Shown here piece after piece: positions 17,926-26,239 of a stretch of 64,000 nt of DNA. The notes below the pieces were generated by a model. The model did not search any database. It had not been told where the DNA came from and saw only the letters and a program-made list of their open reading frames with translations. A program made the translations under genes and the position numbers. Each line of letters begins with the position of its first letter. The first letter of the stretch is position 1. Source of the stretch: Burkholderia sp. OK233 (GTDB lineage Bacteria; Pseudomonadota; Gammaproteobacteria; Burkholderiales; Burkholderiaceae); the NCBI RefSeq assembly GCF_900230185.1, contig NZ_OCSR01000002.1:3658001-3722000 (forward strand). The letters run 5' to 3'.

Positions 17926-18918
17926 TTAAAGGTCGAAGAACTGTCGGGCGTTCTCGCGCAAAAGACGAGCTTTCCCTTTGTCGCTGAGACCGAGGTGTGT
18001 ATCGATCAGATTACCTACTTGCTTTTCACCCAAAGGGTAGGGATAGTCTGAACCGAGCATCACGTGCTCTTCGCCCATCGTATCAACGAGCAAACTGAGC
18101 GCACCAGGGTCGAACACCGCACTATCGACCGAAAAGCGATCCACGTAGGAAGATGGCAGGTGAGGGCAGTTTTCACGCACGATATCACGCTCGCGCCATG
18201 CATTATCGACCCGACCCAGAAGAAACGCAAAACTGCCGCCACCGTGAGCAAAGCATAGTTTGAGCGACCGCGGAATGCGTTCGAAGGCACCAGAGAGAAT
18301 CAAGGAAAGAATACTTAGCTGAGTCTCTGCAGGCATTGCGACTAGCCACGGTAGCATCCATTTCTTCATCCGACCGTCGGTCATCATGTCCCACGGATGC
18401 ACGAGCACGGGGATGCCCTCGTTCGCGCAATGAACGAGGAATTGCGTAAGGCCATCATCGTCAAGATCTTTAGCGTCGACGTGGTTGCCGATCTGCACAC
18501 CCCGGTGTCCGGCGGCAAATGCTCTGGATGCTTCGGCGCAGGCCAGCTCGATGTCTTGCAACGGGACTTGTGCTAGCGCCATGAGGCGATCTGGGGCAGC
18601 GGAACATAGTTCAAGCGCATGGTCGTTCATACGCTGAGCCCACTGCAGCGCCAGATGAGGAGCATAGCGATAGCCGAACATGATTGGTGTCGCGCACATC
18701 AACTGAATGTCGATTCCAGCGGCATCCATTTCTTCGAGACGGCGCCTGGGATCCCACAATGGACGCGTGACGGGACGAAAGGCACGGTCGCCGCTCATGA
18801 TCATGCCTGTCTCTGCGTTTTCATCGAGGGAGAGCCAGGGCGCATCGTGGGCGTCGAGGCGAGCGGCTTCCTCTCGTGTGATCAGCGGGAAAAAATGGGA
18901 GTGAATGTCGATTCGCAT
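17926..18918 (-). CDS. nbaD: 2-amino-3-carboxymuconate-6-semialdehyde decarboxylase (ACMSD)
   Basis: 330 residues of the amidohydrolase-2 family. The metal motif HxH is at residues 6 and 8 (IDIHSHFFP), VLVHPWDM supplies the third His, CFAHGGGSF the catalytic His and LGSDYPYP the metal Asp, as in bacterial ACMSD. It removes CO2 from the ring-cleavage product of 3-hydroxyanthranilate to give 2-aminomuconate semialdehyde, avoiding spontaneous quinolinate formation. It is the last gene of the operon starting at 24051, 59 bases after the decarboxylase gene. Confidence 0.9.
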   Translation of the reverse strand: MRIDIHSHFFPLITREEAARLDAHDAPWLSLDENAETGMIMSGDRAFRPVTRPLWDPRRRLEEMDAAGIDIQLMCATPIMFGYRYAPHLALQWAQRMNDHALELCSAAPDRLMALAQVPLQDIELACAEASRAFAAGHRGVQIGNHVDAKDLDDDGLTQFLVHCANEGIPVLVHPWDMMTDGRMKKWMLPWLVAMPAETQLSILSLILSGAFERIPRSLKLCFAHGGGSFAFLLGRVDNAWRERDIVRENCPHLPSSYVDRFSVDSAVFDPGALSLLVDTMGEEHVMLGSDYPYPLGEKQVGNLIDTHLGLSDKGKARLLRENARQFFDL

Positions 18919-18977
18919 TTTAATTGCCTAAGGCTGTGGCGTTCGCCGAATACAGTCTGTTTTCCACCCAGTGCATG

Positions 18978-19748
18978 TCACGCCTGGCGGGTCGTAGTGA
19001 ATTCGGCTTGTCCGAGACCACTTATTACGCACTGGACGTGCAATCCTGGCTCCAGGGCCACCGCTGCGGTAGCCGCGCCTGCCATGATCAGCGAGCCGGC
19101 CGGCAGTACCACGGAAGCTGCCGCGACGACTCGGGAAGCTTGCACGATTGAACGCAGTGGGTCGCCGAGAATAGCGCCGGTCGATCCAACCTGCACGTCG
19201 CGCCCGTCGAAACGCATCTGTACGCCCGCATTTCGAATTCCCTCGAAGTCCCGCGACCACGCACCGATGACGACGCCGGCACTCGAACAGTTGTCGGCTA
19301 TCACGTCTTCAAGGGAAAAGCGGAAGGCCTCATAGCGGGAATCGATAATCTCCATTGCGGGGGCGACTGCTTCCAGATACGAATGTGCTTCGAGCGCCGT
19401 TAGCGGGCGGTCGATATCGCGTTTGGTAAGAAAGCAGACTTCAGGCTCGACGCGAGGGTGGATATAGCGTCCCAGGTCGACGGGCGCGCCTTCCTCCTCG
19501 AGCATGGCATCGGTCAGCCATCCCCAGATCAGACTATCCACGCCCATCTGAATCATCTTCGCGCGGCTCGTAAAACCGAGTTTCACACCGATCGTTCGCT
19601 CACCGCGTTGCTTGCGCCTTTCAATCGAAGCACGCTGGATCCGGTAAGCATCACCAACCGAGAAAGGCGCGCTCGTGCTCATCTGTTCAACGGCTTTCGC
19701 GTTGCGTGCCGCGTCATCGAGATAATGTGCTGCGTGCGCGATATTCAC
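18978..19748 (-). CDS. nbaG: 4-oxalocrotonate decarboxylase
   Basis: 256 residues of the hydratase/decarboxylase family. GVKLGFTSRAKMIQMGVDS marks the decarboxylase branch (as in DmpH/XylI/NbaG) rather than the hydratase branch. It would convert 2-oxo-3-hexenedioate (4-oxalocrotonate) to 2-hydroxypenta-2,4-dienoate, the substrate of the hydratase at 21740. The start is GTG at 19748, whose GTGA overlaps the stop of the aldolase gene, so translation is coupled. This coupling exists only here and not at the second copy of the aldolase gene. Confidence 0.87.
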   Translation of the reverse strand: MNIAHAAHYLDDAARNAKAVEQMSTSAPFSVGDAYRIQRASIERRKQRGERTIGVKLGFTSRAKMIQMGVDSLIWGWLTDAMLEEEGAPVDLGRYIHPRVEPEVCFLTKRDIDRPLTALEAHSYLEAVAPAMEIIDSRYEAFRFSLEDVIADNCSSAGVVIGAWSRDFEGIRNAGVQMRFDGRDVQVGSTGAILGDPLRSIVQASRVVAAASVVLPAGSLIMAGAATAAVALEPGLHVQCVISGLGQAEFTTTRQA

Positions 19749-20773
19749 TTGAGCGCCTCCCCTTGCTGTTGTGCCTTGAGATCGAGCGCGACGTCGACGA
19801 TCATGTCTTCCTGACCACCAACCATGCGACGCTTGCCCAACTCGACCAGGATATCCACCGTCCTGAGGTCGTACTTCTTCGCCGCCACTTCCGAGTGACG
19901 CAGGAAGCTCGAGTACACGCCCGCATAGCCCAGCGCGAGCGTCTCGCGATCCACGCGCACGGGCCGGTCCTGCAGCGGGCGCACAATGTCGTCTGCCGCG
20001 TCCATCAGCGTGTACAGGTCCGTGCCGTGATTCCAGCCCAGGCGTTCGGCCGCCGCGATGAACACCTCGAGCGGTGCATTGCCCGCGCCCGCCCCCATGC
20101 CCGCCAGCGACGCGTCGATACGGTCGCAGCCTTCCTCCACCGCGACGATGGAATTCGCCACGCCCAGCGACAGGTTGTGATGCGCGTGGATGCCCGTTTG
20201 CGTTTCGGGCTTCAGCACCTGTTTGACGGCCCGGAAGCGGTCACGCACATCGTTCATGTTCAGCGCGCCACCTGAATCGACCACGTAGATGCACGTCGCG
20301 CCGTAGCTTTCCATATTCTTCGCTTCGACGGCAAGGTTCTCCGGCGTGGTCATGTGGCTCATCATCAGGAAGCCCACCGTGTCCATGCCCAGCTCGCGCG
20401 CATACTCGATGTGCTGCTTCGAGATGTCGGCTTCCGTGCAGTGCGTCGCCACCCGCACGATGCGCGCGCCCGCCTGATACGCGGCTTTCAGGTCGTGAAT
20501 CGTGCCGATGCCGGGCAACAGCAGCGTGGCGATCTGTGCGTGCGTCACGACGTCGGCCACCGCCTCGATCCATTCGAGGTCGCTGTGGGCGCCGAAACCG
20601 TAATTGAAGCTCGAGCCCTGCAGCCCGTCGCCGTGCGCCACCTCGATGCTGTCGACCTTCGCGCGGTCCAGCGCTCTCGCGATGGCCTGTACGTTGTCAA
20701 TCGAATACTGGTGACGGATTGCGTGACTGCCATCGCGCAGCGTCACATCGGAGATATAGAGTTTCTTGCTCAT
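19745..20773 (-). CDS. nbaI: 4-hydroxy-2-oxovalerate aldolase (copy 1)
   Basis: 342 residues of the DmpG/BphI class II aldolase family: ISDVTLRDGSHAIRHQY (metal-binding RDG.HA), LLPGIGT, HAHHNLSLGVAN and GAGNAPLEVFIAA. It splits 4-hydroxy-2-oxovalerate to pyruvate and acetaldehyde, channelling acetaldehyde to the partner dehydrogenase encoded 4 bases upstream. DNA from the ATG to 19766 is apparently identical to the copy at 41343; only the last residues differ (QQQGEALK here, QQATV there). Confidence 0.95.
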   Translation of the reverse strand: MSKKLYISDVTLRDGSHAIRHQYSIDNVQAIARALDRAKVDSIEVAHGDGLQGSSFNYGFGAHSDLEWIEAVADVVTHAQIATLLLPGIGTIHDLKAAYQAGARIVRVATHCTEADISKQHIEYARELGMDTVGFLMMSHMTTPENLAVEAKNMESYGATCIYVVDSGGALNMNDVRDRFRAVKQVLKPETQTGIHAHHNLSLGVANSIVAVEEGCDRIDASLAGMGAGAGNAPLEVFIAAAERLGWNHGTDLYTLMDAADDIVRPLQDRPVRVDRETLALGYAGVYSSFLRHSEVAAKKYDLRTVDILVELGKRRMVGGQEDMIVDVALDLKAQQQGEALK

Positions 20774-21719
20774 CGGATCAGGCTCCCTGAACGCTCAGGA
20801 GGGTCTTGGCCATGCGCTCGGCGGTGGCGAGCGCGGCGGAGGTCATGATGTCGAGATTGCCGGCGTACGCGGGCAGATAGTGTGCGGCGCCTTCCACCTC
20901 GAGAAATACCGAGGTCTTCAGGCCGCTGAATCTGCCCAGCCCCGGAATGTTCAGCGGCGCGCTCGCGGGGATCTCGTCGAACTGCACGCGCTGCTTGAGG
21001 CGGTAGCCGGGCACGTAGGCGTGGACCTTCGCCACCATCTCCCCGATCGACTGTTCGATCTCTGCGCGATCCGCGACATCCGACAGCGTATAGACGGTGT
21101 CGCGCATCATCAGCGGTGGCTCGGCCGGGTTGAGCACGATGATGGCCTTGCCCTTTGCTGCGCCGCCCACCACCTCGATGGCCCTGGAGGTGGTCTCGGT
21201 GAATTCGTCGATGTTCGCGCGCGTGCCCGGTCCGGCCGAGCGACTGCTGATGGACGCGACAATCTCGGCGTAGTGAACCTTCGCCACACGTGAGACGGCC
21301 GCGACGATGGGGATCGTCGCCTGGCCGCCGCAGGTCACCATGTTGACGTTGGGCGTGTCGAGATGTGCGTCGAGGTTCACCACGGGGATGCAATACGGTC
21401 CGATGGCGGCGGGGGTGAGGTCAATCATGCGGATGGACGGCTTGAGTCCGCGCAGCAGCGCGTCGTTCTTCACGTGCGCACCGGCCGAGGTGGCGTCGAA
21501 CACAAAGTCGATGTCGTCGAACACGGGCAGGCGCGTGAGGCCTTCGGCGCCTTCGTGCGTGGTTGCTACGCCCAGGCGTGCAGCCCGCGCGAGGCCGTCG
21601 GAGTTCGGATCGATGCCGACCATCGTCGCCATCTCCAGATGCTGGCTGTGGCGCATGATCTTGATCATCAGGTCCGTGCCGATGTTGCCCGAGCCGATGA
21701 TTGCGGCCTTACGTTTCAT
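19766..21719 (-). repeat. 1954-bp inverted repeat, copy 1 (acetaldehyde dehydrogenase + aldolase)
   Basis: This block is the reverse complement of 40397-42350. Every segment compared by eye is identical, there are no length differences, and translations in several frames on both strands agree throughout. The left boundary falls exactly at the A of the dehydrogenase ATG; the base before it already differs. The right boundary is inside the last codons of the aldolase gene after the shared GGCACAACAG. Its G+C is visibly higher than the flanking genes. Confidence 0.92.
20778..21719 (-). CDS. nbaJ: Acylating acetaldehyde dehydrogenase (copy 1)
   Basis: 313 residues of the DmpF/BphJ/MhpF family: AAIIGSGNIGTDLMIK (Rossmann), the catalytic cysteine in VNMVTCGGQATIP, and NPAEPPLMMRDTVY. 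It converts acetaldehyde, NAD and CoA to acetyl-CoA in complex with the aldolase. The ATG at 21719 is where identity with the second copy begins. A GTG at 21743, overlapping the hydratase stop as GTGA, is in frame and could be the true start here, since no ribosome site precedes the ATG; the second copy instead has AGGAG before its ATG. Confidence 0.94.
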   Translation of the reverse strand: MKRKAAIIGSGNIGTDLMIKIMRHSQHLEMATMVGIDPNSDGLARAARLGVATTHEGAEGLTRLPVFDDIDFVFDATSAGAHVKNDALLRGLKPSIRMIDLTPAAIGPYCIPVVNLDAHLDTPNVNMVTCGGQATIPIVAAVSRVAKVHYAEIVASISSRSAGPGTRANIDEFTETTSRAIEVVGGAAKGKAIIVLNPAEPPLMMRDTVYTLSDVADRAEIEQSIGEMVAKVHAYVPGYRLKQRVQFDEIPASAPLNIPGLGRFSGLKTSVFLEVEGAAHYLPAYAGNLDIMTSAALATAERMAKTLLSVQGA

Positions 21720-21739
21720 GAGGGGGCGAGAGTAGTCTT

Positions 21740-22564
21740 TCACGATACCAAATCCGTTTCGTTGGAGAACAGCGCCCGGACGGCTCCGAGCCCTTGAATG
21801 TGAGCACTGAATACGTCGCCAGGCTTCACGGCGGCCATTGGACCTAGTGCGCCGGTTAGCACGACGTCGCCGGCGCGAAGTGGCGAACCGACCTGAGCCA
21901 TTTTGTTTGCAAGCCAGACCGCCGCGTTAAGCGGATTGCCCAGACACGCAGCACCTGCGCCGACACTGACGGGCTCCCCACCGCGCTCCATGACCATCCC
22001 GCAGCCGACAACATCGAACGCATCGAGCTTGACGGGGCGGCTACCGAGTACGAAGAGGCCACTCGACGCGTTGTCAGCGACAGTGTCGGCAAGCCGGATG
22101 TCCCAGTTCGCGATCCGGCTGCCAACTACTTCAATGGCGGGCAACGCGTAAGCGACCGCGCCGATGAGGTCGGCAATCGTATGGCGCTCATGCAGCAGAT
22201 CGCGTTCGAGCACGAGTGCGATTTCTGCTTCGACCTTCGGTTGCTGCGTGCGGCCGAATGGAATTTCTTCACCGTCGGCAAATGCCATGTGATCAAAGAG
22301 CATGCCGAAGTCAGGTTGGTCGACGCCAAGTTGCGCCTGCACCGCAACCGACGTTAGGCCGATCTTTCGCCCAACTAGTCGCGCCCCCGCATCAATGTGT
22401 CGCTGCGTGTTGATTTGCTGGACACGATAGGCGTGGGTGAGCGCGTCGCCTTCCAACGCGCTGATTGCATCGCGAATAGGTGCCACCGCGGCGAACGGGC
22501 GCTGATGTTGCGCTTCCCAAAGTGTGTCGGCAAGCGTGTGAAGAGCATGGGATTGTGCTGTCAT
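21740..22564 (-). CDS. nbaH: 2-hydroxypenta-2,4-dienoate (2-keto-4-pentenoate) hydratase
   Basis: 274 residues. VGRKIGLTSVAVQAQLGVDQPDFG is the signature of the hydratase branch (MhpD/DmpE), KVEAEIALVLERDL holds metal ligands, and TVADNASSGLFVLG follows. It hydrates 2-hydroxypentadienoate to 4-hydroxy-2-oxovalerate. The ATG at 22564 overlaps the preceding stop as TGATG, giving coupled translation; the longer frame to 22690 would lie inside the dehydrogenase gene and is rejected. A second hydratase is encoded at 37629. Confidence 0.9.
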   Translation of the reverse strand: MTAQSHALHTLADTLWEAQHQRPFAAVAPIRDAISALEGDALTHAYRVQQINTQRHIDAGARLVGRKIGLTSVAVQAQLGVDQPDFGMLFDHMAFADGEEIPFGRTQQPKVEAEIALVLERDLLHERHTIADLIGAVAYALPAIEVVGSRIANWDIRLADTVADNASSGLFVLGSRPVKLDAFDVVGCGMVMERGGEPVSVGAGAACLGNPLNAAVWLANKMAQVGSPLRAGDVVLTGALGPMAAVKPGDVFSAHIQGLGAVRALFSNETDLVS

Positions 22565-24051
22565 CACGCCACCTTCACGCATACGGTGGTCAATTCGGAG
22601 TAGAAGTCCATCGAATGACGACCACCTTCTCGCCCGAAACCGGAAAGCTTTGCTCCACCAAACGGAGTGCGCAGATCGCGCACGAACCATGCGTTCACCC
22701 AGACGATCCCGGTCTCGATCTGTGGGGCCGTGCGATGCGCGCGGCTGAGATTCGTCGTCCAGATGCTCGCGGCGAGACCATATGCGCTATCGTTCACACG
22801 CCGGATGACTTCTTCCTCGCTGTCGAACGGTGCAATGTGGCACACGGGCCCGAAAATCTCCTCGGTCACGCAACGGGCGTTGTCGGGCAATCCCGTCCAG
22901 ATTGTCGGTTGCACGAATGCGCCGTTGTCGCATTCATTACCGAACTGTGGAATGCCACCGCCTGTAACAACAGTGGCACCTTCTTCGACCGCTAACCTGA
23001 AATAGCTCAAGACCTTATCGCGGTGGCCGTTCGAGATCATCGGGCCTGTGGTCGTGCCAGATTCATATGGCGAGCCGACCTTGAGCGCCTCGGTCTTTTC
23101 TTTCAACGAAGCGACAAAGCGATCAAAGATTGGCCGTTCTACAAAGACGCGCTCCGAACACAAACAGACTTGGCCGGCATTAGTGAAACTGGAGCGCAGT
23201 ACGCCCTCGACAGCCGCATCGAAATCCGCGTCCGCGAAGACTATGGCTGCATTCTTGCCACCCAACTCGAACGAAACATTTTTCACGCCATCAGCGACAG
23301 CCTTCATGATGGCGCTGCCCGTTTTCGACTCTCCCGTGAAGGTGATTGCGTCGATCTCGGGGTGGCGGGTTAGCCATTCGCCTGCTGCATTCGAACCGTG
23401 TCCGTGGATGAGATTGAAAACGCCTGGTGGTAATCCGATGTCGCGCATGACTTCGGCCAAAAGCGTTGCTGAAGTCGGTGTCTCTTCCGAAGGCTTCGCG
23501 ACTACGCAGTTGCCCATCGCAAGCGCGGGTGCCACCTTCCACGTGAAGAGCAACAGGGGAAGATTCCACGGAGAAATCACGCCTACAACCCCGAGTGGTT
23601 TGCGTGTCACATAGTTGAGCATTTCGCCCTCGGCAGTCGAGGTCTCGAAGAACTCACCGTTTGCGGTGCGTACGAGGTCTGCAAAGGTGCGAAAGTTTGC
23701 GATTCCACGCGCAATATCGAGCCTGCGTGCCTGCTCGATTGGGCGACCTGTGTCTGCAACTTCTGCTGCTACAAAGTCGTCGAAGCGCGCTTCGATGCCA
23801 TCGGCGATGCGATGCAACCAGTCAGCACGCTGAACCGGGTTGAGGCGTCGCCACGGACCTTGTTGTGCGCGTCGAGCGGCTTCTACGGCAGCGTTCACTG
23901 CCGCGGCATCGGCTTCAACAACGCGCGACAACGCTTGGCCGTCTATCGGGCTGTGGTTTGCGAAGGTGTGATCCGAGTCGACGAATTCTCCGTCGATGAA
24001 ATTGCGCAAGCGTGTTGGTAGCATTGCTCGCGCGTTCAAGTTGGAATTCAT
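22564..24051 (-). CDS. nbaE: 2-aminomuconate (hydroxymuconic) semialdehyde dehydrogenase
   Basis: 495 residues, full-length ALDH with ISPWNLPLLLFTWKVAPALA (catalytic Asn in PWN), FTGESKTGSAI, VSFELGGKNAAIVF (catalytic Glu) and NAGQVCLCSERVFVE (nucleophilic Cys). Context defines the role: it oxidises 2-aminomuconate semialdehyde, made by ACMSD, to 2-aminomuconate. AGGAAGG precedes the ATG. First gene of the operon E-H-J-I-G-D, the same E-H-J-I-G order as the nba cluster of Pseudomonas fluorescens KU-7. A LysR-type box lies at 24131-24151. Confidence 0.88.
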   Translation of the reverse strand: MNSNLNARAMLPTRLRNFIDGEFVDSDHTFANHSPIDGQALSRVVEADAAAVNAAVEAARRAQQGPWRRLNPVQRADWLHRIADGIEARFDDFVAAEVADTGRPIEQARRLDIARGIANFRTFADLVRTANGEFFETSTAEGEMLNYVTRKPLGVVGVISPWNLPLLLFTWKVAPALAMGNCVVAKPSEETPTSATLLAEVMRDIGLPPGVFNLIHGHGSNAAGEWLTRHPEIDAITFTGESKTGSAIMKAVADGVKNVSFELGGKNAAIVFADADFDAAVEGVLRSSFTNAGQVCLCSERVFVERPIFDRFVASLKEKTEALKVGSPYESGTTTGPMISNGHRDKVLSYFRLAVEEGATVVTGGGIPQFGNECDNGAFVQPTIWTGLPDNARCVTEEIFGPVCHIAPFDSEEEVIRRVNDSAYGLAASIWTTNLSRAHRTAPQIETGIVWVNAWFVRDLRTPFGGAKLSGFGREGGRHSMDFYSELTTVCVKVA

Positions 24052-24130
24052 GGGCCTTCCTGCTAACTGAGTGGAGTTCAGTCAGTGTAGGACTGCGCGC
24101 GAGCGGTGAATAATCAAAAGTTGCAGCGAA

Positions 24131-24151
24131 GGTATAAAGGTCTGGAATACC
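24131..24151. promoter_or_regulatory. LysR-type operator GGTAT-N11-ATACC in front of nbaE
   Basis: A 21-bp dyad with the T-N11-A form, 80 bases before the nbaE start. The same arms with the same 11-base spacing recur at 26341-26361 in front of the deaminase/dioxygenase genes, so one LysR protein, most simply that encoded at 24176, may bind both. Confidence 0.55.
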
Positions 24152-24175
24152 TTGCCACGCTCGATCGATCCGGTG

Positions 24176-25138
24176 TCAACCTTCCACGGGTGCCGGTGCA
24201 ACTTCGCGAAGGCATTCGACGAAGACTTCGCAAGCCGGGCTGAGCGCCTTGTTGTCTCGCACGGAATAGCCAACAGTGCCGAAAGAACCGCTCTCTGGAA
24301 CGTCGAGAATGCAAAGTAGACCTGTTTGCGTGAATTGGGTCGCGGCGACACGCGGCATCACGGCAACGCGAGGCGATTCGAGCAGTATCCCAAGGTTGGT
24401 AAGCACGGAAAGGGATTCGACGATGTCTGTCGGCAAAGCGGTGCCAGCCTGACGGAACATGCGCTCGACCGAATAGCGCAGTGGCGAATCGCCTGTGGGC
24501 AAAATCCAGGGCGAGTTCGCAAGGTCACGCAACGACGTGATTGAAGCATCCGCGATCTCATGCTTGCTGCCGACCACTACAGCAAGCGAGTCGTCAAATA
24601 ACGCATGATGCTTCAGAGGAAACGCGTCGGATATCGGCAGTTCGACTTCGGGTAAACGCCCAACGACAATATCGAGCTCACCCGTGGCGAGGGACGGGAA
24701 AAGCTGGGCCGTTGGACCTTCGCGAACTGTAATGAGTACATTCGGTGCGCGCGCTTTCATACGTGTGATCGCCATCGGCAACAGATGAGCAGATGCTGCA
24801 ATCAGCGTTCCGACTACTATGTGCCCTGCTGTGCCGAAGCGGAAGTGATCGAGTTCCTCCGTCATGTGGCGAAACTCGGCAAGAAGGGATTTGATGCGCC
24901 GCCCGAAGACCCGTCCAAAATCGGTAGGTGCGACTCCGCGATGTGAGCGAGTGAACAGCGCACCTTCGAGCGCGGACTCGAGTTCCTGAATGACCTTGGT
25001 TACAGCGGGCTGTGTCAGCCCCATGTCATGTGAGGCCCGCTGGATCGACCCGGTCTCCATCACACGGTCGAAGACGAGCAACTGACTAAGTTTCAGATTC
25101 CGGCTTAAACCAAACTGACTAAGAGGATGACGGTACAT
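24176..25138 (-). CDS. nbaR: LysR-family regulator of the 3-hydroxyanthranilate genes
   Basis: 320 residues: the N-terminal helix-turn-helix TGSIQRASHDMGLTQPAVTKVIQELES and the effector-binding domain with LDIVVGRLPEVE, in the GbpR/galactose-binding branch. The ATG at 25138 (MYRHPLSQFGLSR) follows AGGTGG; an in-frame GTG at 25153 is the alternative. It lies between the two transcription units of the pathway, all on the minus strand. The symbol is assigned by position and function only; similarity to known NbaR was not tested. Confidence 0.75.
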   Translation of the reverse strand: MYRHPLSQFGLSRNLKLSQLLVFDRVMETGSIQRASHDMGLTQPAVTKVIQELESALEGALFTRSHRGVAPTDFGRVFGRRIKSLLAEFRHMTEELDHFRFGTAGHIVVGTLIAASAHLLPMAITRMKARAPNVLITVREGPTAQLFPSLATGELDIVVGRLPEVELPISDAFPLKHHALFDDSLAVVVGSKHEIADASITSLRDLANSPWILPTGDSPLRYSVERMFRQAGTALPTDIVESLSVLTNLGILLESPRVAVMPRVAATQFTQTGLLCILDVPESGSFGTVGYSVRDNKALSPACEVFVECLREVAPAPVEG

Positions 25139-25232
25139 AAACGTGCAATCCACCTAAGAAGCGTGACTGTCGACCATAACAGCGTTGTCCGTACCTTGTC
25201 TGCAAGTTCGCGGTGCCAGGAAAGCAATGCAA

Positions 25233-25760
25233 TCAGCGTGCGTCGCGGCCAGGATGTACAGTGCCGCAATGAGGACAAGTGCGCTTTTCAGGCGACTCGT
25301 AAAACGTGCTGAAGAGAGGTGGAAGATCCTCGACGATGTCGAGCAGTTGTACTTCTACACGGTGCACGAGGCCGTTGCATTTCAGGCAATACCACTCAAA
25401 ACCATCAATCGTTCCGGGTGCGCGTGCGCGTTCGATTACAAGGCAAGCGCTTCCCTTTTCAGGCCGCTGTGGCGAATGGCGCAAGTGTGCCGGCAGAAGA
25501 AAGGTATCACCCTCGCGCAAATCTACGCGCTCATGCTTTCCGTCGACCATCAGGTTCACATACGCATTGCCGCGGATCTGATAGAAGTATTCTTCATGCG
25601 GATCGTCGTGAAAGTCCGTCCGAAAGTTTGGACCACCGACGACGGTAACGATCAGATCGCTGTCCTGCCAGACCTGCTGGTTTCCAACCGGGGGTTCGAG
25701 CAAGTGTTCATGCTCATCGATCCATTGCGAGAAACTGAACGGCTTACCGTACTTCAGCAT
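25233..25760 (-). CDS. nbaC: 3-hydroxyanthranilate 3,4-dioxygenase
   Basis: 175 residues, the usual size of the bacterial enzyme. The cupin iron ligands are at His51, Glu57 and His95 (FHDDPHEEYF and LPAHLRHSPQRP), the numbering known for the Cupriavidus enzyme. The C-terminal rubredoxin-like Fe site has both CxxC pairs, CLKC and CPHC. It opens the ring of 3-hydroxyanthranilate to 2-amino-3-carboxymuconate semialdehyde, the ACMSD substrate. The gene lies 56 bases after the deaminase gene. Confidence 0.96.
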   Translation of the reverse strand: MLKYGKPFSFSQWIDEHEHLLEPPVGNQQVWQDSDLIVTVVGGPNFRTDFHDDPHEEYFYQIRGNAYVNLMVDGKHERVDLREGDTFLLPAHLRHSPQRPEKGSACLVIERARAPGTIDGFEWYCLKCNGLVHRVEVQLLDIVEDLPPLFSTFYESPEKRTCPHCGTVHPGRDAR

Positions 25761-25816
25761 GATTGTCTCTTTCCTTTTTTGTGCTCAAATTGCTCGGGTA
25801 CTCCAATCTCGCCAGG

Positions 25817-26239
25817 TCAACGCGGCGCGTAAGCGATTGCCTTGATTTCAATCGTCAGCAACGGATGCGGAAGTTGATGCACTGCGACTGTAGTCCTTGC
25901 AGGACCAGTTTCATCGAAATACTCTCCGTAGACCTCGTTGTAACCGCCAAAGTCGTTCATGTTAACGAGGAAGGTCGTCACCTCAACGATGTCGGAGAGA
26001 TCGGCATCTTCCGTACGAAGGATGTCGCGGATATTCTCGATAACCGCTCGTGTTTGCTGACGAATATCGACCGTGCTCGTACCAAAGCTATCTGTCGATG
26101 CGCCAACAAATGTGTTGTCTGGCAACCTTGAACTGGTACCCGAAACAAACAGGTAATCGCCGGCACGGACGATATGGGGAAAACGTCCGCGCGGCTTGGC
26201 CTTGCCTTCCACTACGCGATGTTGAACTGTCTGGTTCAT
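25817..26239 (-). CDS. nbaF: 2-aminomuconate deaminase (RidA family)
   Basis: 140 residues of the YjgF/RidA fold: VRAGDYLFVSGTSSR, QQTRAVIENIRDIL, FLVNMNDFGGYNEVYGEYF and a C-terminal IEIKAIAYAP. Next to 3-hydroxyanthranilate dioxygenase and in a complete set for 2-aminomuconate, it is best read as the deaminase giving 4-oxalocrotonate and ammonia (AmnD/NbaF type). ATG 26239 has AGAGGA seven bases upstream; the longer frame to 26263 does not. First gene of the F-C unit. Confidence 0.88.
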   Translation of the reverse strand: MNQTVQHRVVEGKAKPRGRFPHIVRAGDYLFVSGTSSRLPDNTFVGASTDSFGTSTVDIRQQTRAVIENIRDILRTEDADLSDIVEVTTFLVNMNDFGGYNEVYGEYFDETGPARTTVAVHQLPHPLLTIEIKAIAYAPR

